Positions 4,649 to 9,969 of a DNA stretch of 9,969 bases are shown here, in pieces (position 1 is the stretch's first letter; every line of letters starts with the position of its first letter). Under the pieces are notes generated by a model. The model made no database searches, had not been told where the DNA came from, and saw only the letters and a program-made list of their open reading frames with translations. The translations under genes and the position numbers were made by a program. The DNA comes from DATLZM01 sp035559315 (GTDB lineage Bacteria; Actinomycetota; UBA4738; HRBIN12). Where the stretch lies: positions 1 to 9,969 of the forward strand of contig DATMBJ010000061.1 of NCBI GenBank assembly GCA_035559315.1, in the 5' to 3' direction.

Positions 4649-5899
4649 GTGGACGTCCCCGACCTCTCCCCCGTGCGCGAGCGGTTCCCGGCCCTGGCGC
4701 GGACCGGGCCCGACGGCCGGCCGTTCGCGTTCCTCGACGCGCCGGGAGGGACCCAGGTCCCGGAGCAGGTGGTCGAGGCGATCGCCTCCTACCTCCGGAC
4801 GTCCAACGCGAACCTCCACGGGGCGTTCGAGACCAGCCGGGAGACCGACCGGGTGGTCGAGGAGGCCAGGCGGGCGGGGGCGGACTTGCTCGGGGCCGAC
4901 CCCGGCGAGGTGGTGTTCGGCCCCAACGCCACCACGCTCCTCCTCCACCTGTCCCGGTCGATCGCGAGGGAGCTCCGGCCGGGCGACGAGGTGGTCGTGA
5001 CGCGGCTCGACCACGACGCGAACGTGGCCCCCTGGCTCCTCGCCGCCGAGGAGGCCGGCGCCCGGGTGCGCTGGGCCGACCTCCGGGAGGAGGACGTGAC
5101 GCTGGACGAGGGCTCCTTCGAGTCGGCGCTCGGGGAGCGCACCCGCCTCGTGGCCTTCACCCTCGCCTCCAACGCCGTGGGGACGATCCCGCCGGCGGCC
5201 GCGCTCGCCCGCCGGGCCCGGGAGGCCGGAGCCGTCGTGGTCTGCGACGGCGTCCACCTCGCCCAGCACCGGCTCCTCGACGTGGGAGCGCTCGGCGCCG
5301 ACGTCGTCGTCTGCTCGCCCTACAAGGTCTTCGGGCCCCACCTCGGGATGCTGTGGGCCCGCCGCGAGCTGTTGGAGCGGTGGCGCCCGGCCAAGGTCCG
5401 ACCCGCGCCCGACGAGCCCCCGGCCCGGTGGGAGACCGGCACCCAGAACCACGAGGCGCTGGCCGGCTGGGCCGCCGCGGTCGAGTACCTCGCCGACCTC
5501 GGTCGCACGTACGGGAGGCCCGCGGCGCCCGGGCGGCGGGCGGCGGTCGTCGCGGCCTTCGACGCGATCGCCCGCTACGAGGCGGCCCTGGCCGACCGGT
5601 TCCTCGCGGGGCTCGAGGCCCTCCCCCACGTGCGGCTGTTCGGGATCGGCGACCGCCGGCGGCTGGCCGAGCGGACCCCGACCTTCGCGCTCCGGGTGGG
5701 CTCCCAGCACCCCGCGGAGACCGCCCGGGCCCTCGCCGCGCGGGGGATCTTCGTCTGGGACGGGAACTACTACGCGCTCGAGGTGATGGAGCGGCTCGGC
5801 CTGGAGGCCAGCGGGGGCGCCGTGCGGATCGGGTTCTGCCACTACTCGACGCCCGAGGAGGTGGACCGGGTCCTCGAGGAGCTGGGCGCGCTGCGCTGA
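4649..5899 (+). CDS. Class V PLP enzyme, cysteine desulfurase-like (VC1184-type) without catalytic Cys
   Basis: A 416-residue class V aminotransferase-fold enzyme. Conserved parts: FLDAPGGTQVPEQVVEAI (28-45), SNANLHGAFETSRETD (52-67), VVFGPNATTLLLHLSRS (88-104), TRLDHDANVAPWLLAA (118-133), the cofactor aspartate in VVCDGVHLAQH (D200), the PLP lysine in SPYKVFGPHLGML (K226), and GTQNHEAL (264-271). This matches the 'cysteine desulfurase-like, VC1184' subfamily. Where SufS/NifS enzymes have the catalytic cysteine loop, this protein reads GIFVWDGNYYALEVM (366-380) with no cysteine. Its three cysteines (199, 222, 397) are elsewhere, so sulfur transfer by the usual mechanism is unlikely; substrate unknown. 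The start is the GTG at 4649, since relatives begin just before a [D/N]LxxVRxxFPAL segment; no clear ribosome-binding site is seen. It lies 44 bp after the AlkZ-like gene. Confidence 0.88.
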   Translation: MDVPDLSPVRERFPALARTGPDGRPFAFLDAPGGTQVPEQVVEAIASYLRTSNANLHGAFETSRETDRVVEEARRAGADLLGADPGEVVFGPNATTLLLHLSRSIARELRPGDEVVVTRLDHDANVAPWLLAAEEAGARVRWADLREEDVTLDEGSFESALGERTRLVAFTLASNAVGTIPPAAALARRAREAGAVVVCDGVHLAQHRLLDVGALGADVVVCSPYKVFGPHLGMLWARRELLERWRPAKVRPAPDEPPARWETGTQNHEALAGWAAAVEYLADLGRTYGRPAAPGRRAAVVAAFDAIARYEAALADRFLAGLEALPHVRLFGIGDRRRLAERTPTFALRVGSQHPAETARALAARGIFVWDGNYYALEVMERLGLEASGGAVRIGFCHYSTPEEVDRVLEELGALR

Positions 5900-5909
5900 G
5901 CGCGGTCCG

Positions 5910-5937
5910 TTTCCGCAGGTGCCGGGGTTGGTAGGAT
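5910..5937 (+). promoter_or_regulatory. Promoter candidate for the sulfoquinovose-glycosyltransferase pair
   Basis: In the 74-bp gap upstream of the SQD1-like gene, TTTCCG (5910-5915) and TAGGAT (5932-5937) are 16 bases apart. TAGGAT fits the actinobacterial TANNNT -10 pattern; the -35 matches TTGACA at three positions. Transcription would begin near 5944, leaving a leader of about 30 bases that includes the ribosome-binding site (GAGAGG, positions 5961-5966). This suggests the pair can be expressed independently of the upstream run. Confidence 0.4.
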
Positions 5938-5973
5938 TCCCGGCGTCTCCCCCGTGACCCGAGAGGACGGACC

Positions 5974-7143
5974 ATGCGCATCCTGATCCTGGGCGGCGAC
6001 GGGTACCTGGGGTGGCCGACCGCGATGCGGTTCTCCCGGCTCGGCCACGAGGTCCACGTCGTCGACAACTACCTCCGCCGCCGGGCCCACGCGGAGGCCG
6101 GGACCGACTCCCTCACCCCGATCCTCCCCGACCTCCCCTCGCGCGTGGCCGCCTGGCGCGACGTCACGGGCCTCGAGATCGGCTGGACCGAGGGCGACCT
6201 CACGGACTGGGCCGTCGTGGAGCGGGTGTTCCGGGAGTTCCGGCCCGAGGCCATCGTCCACTACGGCGAGATGCCCTCCGCGCCGTACTCGATGATCGAC
6301 CGCGACCACGCGGTCTTCACCCAGACCAACAACGTCGTGAACACGCTGAACGTGCTGTTCGCCATGCGGGACCTCGCGCCCGACGCCCACCTCGTGAAGC
6401 TCGGCACGATGGGCGAGTACGGGACCCCGAACATCGACATCGAGGAGGGCTTCATCGAGATCACCCACAAGGGGCGGTCCGACGTCCTGCCGTTCCCCAA
6501 GATGCCGGGCTCCTTCTACCACCTCTCCAAGGTCCACGACTCGCACAACATCCACTTCGCCTGCCGCGTGTGGGGGCTCCGGGCCACCGACCTCAACCAG
6601 GGCGTGGTGTACGGGATCGAGACCGAGGAGACCGCGCTCGACGAGCGGCTCGTCACCCGGTTCGACTACGACGAGGTGTTCGGGACCGCCCTCAACCGGT
6701 TCTGCCTCCAGGCCGTGATCGGCCACCCGCTCACCGTGTACGGACGGGGCGGGCAGACCCGGGGCTACCTGAACATCGTGGATACGCTGCAATGCGTCGA
6801 GCTCGCGGTCGCGAACCCGGCCGCCCCCGGCGAGTACCGCGTGTTCAACCAGTTCACCGAGCAGTTCTCCATCGTCGAGCTGGCCGAGCTCGTGCAGCGG
6901 GCGGGGAAGGAGTACGGCCTCGAGGTCGAGGTCCGACACCTCGACAACCCCCGGGTGGAGGCCGAGGAGCACTACTACCGCGCCGCCCACACGAAGCTCC
7001 TGGACCTCGGGCTCCGGCCGCACCTGCTCTCGGAGACGCTGATCGAGTCGATGTTCGCGGCCATCGAGCGGTACCGCGACCGGGTGATCCCCGACCGCAT
7101 CGACCCGGCGATCCGGTGGCGGCCCCGGCCCCCGGCGGGGTAG
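5974..7143 (+). CDS. sqdB: UDP-sulfoquinovose synthase (SQD1/SqdB/Agl3 family)
   Basis: A 389-residue extended short-chain dehydrogenase of the SQD1 family, which converts UDP-glucose and sulfite into UDP-sulfoquinovose in the cytoplasm. The N-terminal NAD-binding loop reads GGDGYLGWP (7-15), with the SQD1-type WP instead of the usual FIG. HYGEMPSAPYSMID (96-109) is a family signature, as is GTMGEYGTPNIDIEEG (144-159). The active site is T145, Y182 and K186 (FYHLSKVHDS), the same spacing as in plant SQD1, where these residues hold the substrate and NAD. LNQGVVYGIET (207-217) and YGRGGQTRGYLNIVDTLQC (256-274) complete the substrate site. Length is normal. The ATG has a ribosome-binding site about seven bases upstream. 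The neighbouring gene two bases downstream is a GT2, not the sulfolipid synthase SqdX, so the acceptor is uncertain. Symbol given by family similarity. Confidence 0.9.
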   Translation: MRILILGGDGYLGWPTAMRFSRLGHEVHVVDNYLRRRAHAEAGTDSLTPILPDLPSRVAAWRDVTGLEIGWTEGDLTDWAVVERVFREFRPEAIVHYGEMPSAPYSMIDRDHAVFTQTNNVVNTLNVLFAMRDLAPDAHLVKLGTMGEYGTPNIDIEEGFIEITHKGRSDVLPFPKMPGSFYHLSKVHDSHNIHFACRVWGLRATDLNQGVVYGIETEETALDERLVTRFDYDEVFGTALNRFCLQAVIGHPLTVYGRGGQTRGYLNIVDTLQCVELAVANPAAPGEYRVFNQFTEQFSIVELAELVQRAGKEYGLEVEVRHLDNPRVEAEEHYYRAAHTKLLDLGLRPHLLSETLIESMFAAIERYRDRVIPDRIDPAIRWRPRPPAG

Positions 7144-7144
7144 C

Positions 7145-8191
7145 GTGGTCGCCCTCCGGGTCCTGGGCGGGCTCCTGGCGGTGGCCTTCGTCGCCTGGAG
7201 CGCGGCCCGCTACCGGCGCCGGCAGATCTCCCGGCTCTCGCTGATCATCTCGGGCGCGATCGGCCTGGGGGTCGTGCTCCTCGCGATCGCCCCCGACCTG
7301 TTCAACCCGCTGTTCGAGCTGTTCAACTTCCAGCCCCGGAGCGGGCGGCGGCTCACCGCGGTCCTCCTGTTCGCCGTGGTGGTCCTGGCGCTGCTCCTGT
7401 TCCGGCTCCAGGCCTACGTGGACCAGAACGAGCGGAGCATCCGGCTCCTGGTCGAGGCGCTCGGCGCGAAGGAGTTCGACTGGGACCGGGCCCGGGCCCT
7501 CCCGCCGGGGCGGCGGATCGTGGTGGTCTCCCCCGCCTTCAACGAGGCCGACAACGTGGGGGAGGTGATCCGCGCCCTCCCCCAGGAGGTCGAGGGGCAC
7601 CGGGTCGTGCCGATCGTGGTCGATGACGGGTCCACCGACGGGACGGCCGAGGCGGCCCGGCGGGCAGGGGCGCTCGTGGCCCGCCTCCCGATCCGCCGGG
7701 GGGGCGGCCTCGCGCTCCGGGTGGGCTACGACCTGGCCCTCGCGCTCGGCGCCGACATCGTGGTGTCGATCGACGCCGACGGCCAGCACCTGCCCGAGGA
7801 GCTCCCGACGCTCGTGAAGCCCATCGTGGCCGGCGAGGCCGACCACGTGAACGGCTCCCGGATGCTCGGCTACTACGAGGGCGGGCCGCTGATCCGGAAC
7901 CTCGGGGTCCACTTCTTCTCCTGGCTCGTCACGATCCTCACCGGCCAGCGGATCACCGACATCTCGAGCGGGTACCGGGCCACCCGCGCCGACGTCCTCC
8001 GCAAGCTCGTGCTGGAGCAGGACCAGTTCTGGACCAGCGAGGTCACGATCGAGGCCCTCCGCCACCGGGCCCGGATCGTGGAGGTGCCGGTCACGTTCCT
8101 CACGCGCCGGGGCGGCGTCTCGAAGAAGCCGAAGTCGCTCCGCTACGGCTGGAGCTTCCTCAAGGCGATCGCGAAGACCTGGCTGCGGTAG
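7145..8191 (+). CDS. Membrane-anchored GT2 glycosyltransferase with N-terminal DUF2304-like region
   Basis: A 348-residue fusion. Residues 1-110 contain hydrophobic segments near 3-20, 32-50 and 70-88, with an NFQPRSGRR turn between them and an EQ/LVEALGAKE helix after them, resembling the DUF2304 membrane domain. Residues 123-348 form a family 2 glycosyltransferase of the dolichyl-phosphate-sugar synthase type: VVSPAFNEADNV (127-138), IVVDDGSTDGT (157-167), the metal/nucleotide DADGQH motif (210-215, DxD at 210-212), NGSR (236-239) and TDISSGYRATRADVL (271-285). Such GT2 enzymes usually move a sugar from a nucleotide to a polyprenyl phosphate. The start is the GTG at 7145, one base after the SQD1-like stop, with GGGG just upstream. 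Close coupling suggests it uses UDP-sulfoquinovose; that is inference. The stop is ten bases from the convergent psuG stop. Confidence 0.85.
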   Translation: MVALRVLGGLLAVAFVAWSAARYRRRQISRLSLIISGAIGLGVVLLAIAPDLFNPLFELFNFQPRSGRRLTAVLLFAVVVLALLLFRLQAYVDQNERSIRLLVEALGAKEFDWDRARALPPGRRIVVVSPAFNEADNVGEVIRALPQEVEGHRVVPIVVDDGSTDGTAEAARRAGALVARLPIRRGGGLALRVGYDLALALGADIVVSIDADGQHLPEELPTLVKPIVAGEADHVNGSRMLGYYEGGPLIRNLGVHFFSWLVTILTGQRITDISSGYRATRADVLRKLVLEQDQFWTSEVTIEALRHRARIVEVPVTFLTRRGGVSKKPKSLRYGWSFLKAIAKTWLR

Positions 8192-8201
8192 CGCCCTCCG
8201 C

Positions 8202-9107
8202 TCAGCCCAGGATCGCCAGGGCCGCCGCCACGCGGGACGCGAGCTCCGCGTCGGCCTCCAGGAGGGCGAGGTTCGCCTCGAGGCTCCGGCCGTCGGTCCG
8301 CTCGGCGAGGCAGGCCAGGAGGAACGGGGTGCGGGCCTTCCCCGAGACGCCCAGCCGGTCGGCCTCGGCCTCGCAGGCGCGGAGGGCGGCGGCCACCTCC
8401 CCGGCGTCCATCGCCCGCGCCTCGTCGATCGGGCTGCAGAGCAGCACGGCCGCCCCCACCCCGAGCTCCCGGCGGGCGGCGGCCACCCGGGCCGCCTCCT
8501 CGGGCGTCTCGACCCGGTGCTCCAGATCCACCGGGGCCTCTCGGACCAGGAAGAACGGGAGGCGCCGGCAGCGGTAGCCGACCACCAGGATCCCGAGCTC
8601 CTCGAGCCGCTCCGCCGTGGCCACGGGGTCCACGATCGACTTGGGGCCGGCGCAGACCACGAGGCCCGGCGTGCGGGCCAGCTCGAACAGGTCCGCCGAG
8701 ACGTCGGCGTCCCCGGGGTGCACGCCGCCGATCCCGCCGGTGGCCACGACCTCGATCCCCACCCGGTGGGCGGCCCAGAGCGTGGCGGAGACCGTCGTCG
8801 CCCCGAGCCCACCCGAGGCCACGGCCGCCGGCAGGTCCCGGCGGGCCACCTTCGCCGCGGCGTCCGGCGCGGCCAGGCGTTCGAGCTCCTCCTCCCCCAG
8901 GCCCACCACCAGGGCGCCATCCTCGACCGCGACCCAGGCCGGGACGGCGCCGCCCCGCCGGACCGCGAGCCCCATCGCCGCCGCCGCCTCGAGGTTCCTC
9001 GGCGCCGGGAGCCCCTGGGCCAGGACGCTCGTCTCGAGCGCCACGACCGCCCGTCGTTCCTCGAGGGCCGACCGCACCTCCTCCGAGAGCCGGAACGGCC
9101 CGTTCAC
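8202..9107 (-). CDS. psuG: Pseudouridine-5'-phosphate glycosidase PsuG
   Basis: A 301-residue enzyme (E. coli PsuG is 312) that reversibly cleaves the C-C bond of pseudouridine 5'-phosphate, giving uracil and ribose 5-phosphate. Recognisable segments are VVALETSVLAQGLPAPRN (21-38), AKVARRDLP (85-93), GATTVSATL (102-110), VVATGGIGGVHPG (120-132), DVSADL (135-140), VVCAGPKSIVD (150-160) and GRSLEANLALL (273-283). The active-site set is present: E25, K86, metal-binding D135, the Schiff-base lysine K156 and N279, corresponding to E31, K93, D145, K166 and N289 of E. coli. Start: the GTG at 9107 overlaps the kinase stop by four bases (GTGA), with GGGGAG eight bases upstream; a GTG at 9113 would add two residues. 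It follows the PfkB gene in one operon. Confidence 0.93.
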   Translation of the reverse strand: MNGPFRLSEEVRSALEERRAVVALETSVLAQGLPAPRNLEAAAAMGLAVRRGGAVPAWVAVEDGALVVGLGEEELERLAAPDAAAKVARRDLPAAVASGGLGATTVSATLWAAHRVGIEVVATGGIGGVHPGDADVSADLFELARTPGLVVCAGPKSIVDPVATAERLEELGILVVGYRCRRLPFFLVREAPVDLEHRVETPEEAARVAAARRELGVGAAVLLCSPIDEARAMDAGEVAAALRACEAEADRLGVSGKARTPFLLACLAERTDGRSLEANLALLEADAELASRVAAALAILG

Positions 9108-9958
9108 GGCCACTGCTCCCCCGACGCGGCGACCCGCCTCCCCGCCGCGCAGGCCCGGCGGAGCGCCTCGGCCGGGGCCTCCCCCAGCGCGAGGGCCGCG
9201 AGCAGCACGCCGTCGAACGCGTCGCCGGCCCCCGTGGCGTCGGCGGCCGGGACGGGTTCCACCTCCTGCCGCAGCGGCGCCCCGTCGATCCAGCCGACCG
9301 CCCCCCGGGGCCCGAGCTTCACGAACGCCCCCCGACGGCCACGGGCCAGGCGGGCCGCGGCCGCCTCGGGACCCTCGCCGGCGAGCACCTCGGCCTCGCG
9401 CTCGTTCGCGAGCAGGAGGTCGGCGCCCGCGACCGCCCCGAGGAACCGGCCCGGGCCCAAGGCCTCGAGGAGCGGCCAGGAGGCGGCGTCCACCGCCGAC
9501 AGGGCTCCCCCGGCCCGGGCGAGCGCCGTGAGGGCCGCCTCCCGCGAGCCCTCGCCGAGCACGAGGTATCCCGAGACCAGCACCGCCCGGGCGTCCAGCC
9601 GCCCGGGGAGATCCTCCGGCGCCAGCCGGTCGTTGGCCCCCCGGTCGGCCACCATCGAGCGCTCCCCGGCCGAGCGGACCACGAGCATCGTGCCCGTGGG
9701 GGCCGCCGGATCGACCGCGAGCGCGGCCTCCACCCCCCGCGCCGCCAGCGCCTCCCGGAGGAGCCTCCCGGCGAGGTCGTCGCCCACCCGGCCGTGGAGC
9801 CGCACCCGGGCCCCGGCATACGCGGCCCAGGCCGCGGCGTTGGCCCCCGACCCGCCGGGGCGGAGCCGGACCGACCCGTGCACGTCCCCGCCCGCCGCGA
9901 GGGCGGGCGCCGCCACGCTCACGTCCACCATCACGTCCCCCACCACCGCGACGTCCAC
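9104..9958 (-). CDS. psuK: PfkB-family carbohydrate kinase, probable pseudouridine kinase
   Basis: A ribokinase-fold sugar/nucleoside kinase of 284 residues from the GTG at 9958. The PfkB features are VVGDVMVDV (5-13), the RPGGSGANAA substrate loop (33-42), GRVGDDLAGRLL (56-67), NEREAEVL (185-192) and the signature PAADATGAGDAFDGVLLAALA (237-257), with D246 as catalytic base and the anion hole in TGAGD. PfkB members phosphorylate ribose, fructose phosphates, nucleosides and others; sequence alone does not decide the substrate. The four-base overlap with psuG strongly suggests that it makes pseudouridine 5'-phosphate for PsuG, hence the symbol. The frame is open to the window edge, so the true start could lie beyond 9969, but GTG 9958 places the first strand at the expected position. 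A transporter gene is not in view. Confidence 0.87.
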   Translation of the reverse strand: MDVAVVGDVMVDVSVAAPALAAGGDVHGSVRLRPGGSGANAAAWAAYAGARVRLHGRVGDDLAGRLLREALAARGVEAALAVDPAAPTGTMLVVRSAGERSMVADRGANDRLAPEDLPGRLDARAVLVSGYLVLGEGSREAALTALARAGGALSAVDAASWPLLEALGPGRFLGAVAGADLLLANEREAEVLAGEGPEAAAARLARGRRGAFVKLGPRGAVGWIDGAPLRQEVEPVPAADATGAGDAFDGVLLAALALGEAPAEALRRACAAGRRVAASGEQWP

Positions 9959-9969
9959 GCCCGGACGCG

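Noticed and set aside
4649..5899. Calling this gene SufS or NifS
   Set aside because: The catalytic cysteine loop is missing, and there are no SufBCDU or IscU genes in the neighbourhood.
8192..8201. Terminator between the convergent GT2 and psuG genes
   Set aside because: The gap is only 10 bp and the best hairpin (GCGG with CCGC) has four pairs and no T-tract.
5842..8920. Long minus-strand open frames across the SQD1-like and GT2 genes
   Set aside because: They lie opposite genes with clear motifs and show no family-like segments; they are antisense shadows caused by the lack of stops at high GC.
1..9969. CRISPR arrays, insertion sequences, prophage or integration sites
   Set aside because: No regularly spaced repeats, transposase or integrase segments, or flanking repeats were seen; base composition is uniform throughout.

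Overview
The window is about 75% GC, densely coded, and carries a WhiB-type iron-sulfur regulator (cysteines spaced 22, 2 and 5 residues apart). That family is essentially confined to Actinomycetota and their phages, so this is almost certainly chromosomal DNA from a high-GC, probably uncultured, actinobacterium. I cannot place it more finely. There are twelve protein genes, no RNA genes, no mobile elements and no gene-free stretch over 300 bases. Very long open frames occur on every strand because stop codons are rare at this GC; genes were chosen by family-like sequence, gene spacing and ribosome-binding sites.

Layout. (1) At 1-1729 two PspC-domain genes are transcribed away from each other: a fragment running off the left edge on the minus strand, and on the plus strand a full PspC/LiaF-like membrane protein overlapped by a gene for a two-helix membrane protein. 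Their 89-bp shared upstream region holds a perfect 20-bp palindrome. (2) At 1757-2750, minus strand, are whiB and a YqgE/AlgH gene, separated by a 193-bp regulatory gap with a tandem 11-bp repeat and a hairpin. (3) At 2864-5899, plus strand, is a tightly packed run: a PcaC-like carboxymuconolactone decarboxylase-family protein, an SRPBCC/AHSA1 protein, an AlkZ/YcaQ-related winged-helix protein, and, after 44 bp, a class V PLP enzyme that looks like a cysteine desulfurase but lacks the catalytic cysteine. (4) At 5974-8191, plus strand, is a probable two-gene unit with its own promoter: a UDP-sulfoquinovose synthase (SQD1 family) and a DUF2304-like/GT2 glycosyltransferase fusion. (5) At 8202-9958, minus strand, is pseudouridine salvage: a PfkB kinase (probably PsuK) overlapping pseudouridine-5'-phosphate glycosidase PsuG, convergent with block 4.

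How they fit. Block 1 looks like an envelope-stress module. Block 5 turns pseudouridine into uracil and ribose 5-phosphate. Block 4 is the most interesting: the first enzyme should make UDP-sulfoquinovose, while its partner is not the usual GT4-type sulfolipid synthase but a membrane-anchored, dolichyl-phosphate-sugar-synthase-like GT2. This suggests sulfoquinovose may be loaded onto a polyprenyl carrier or another envelope glycan. That role is inference.
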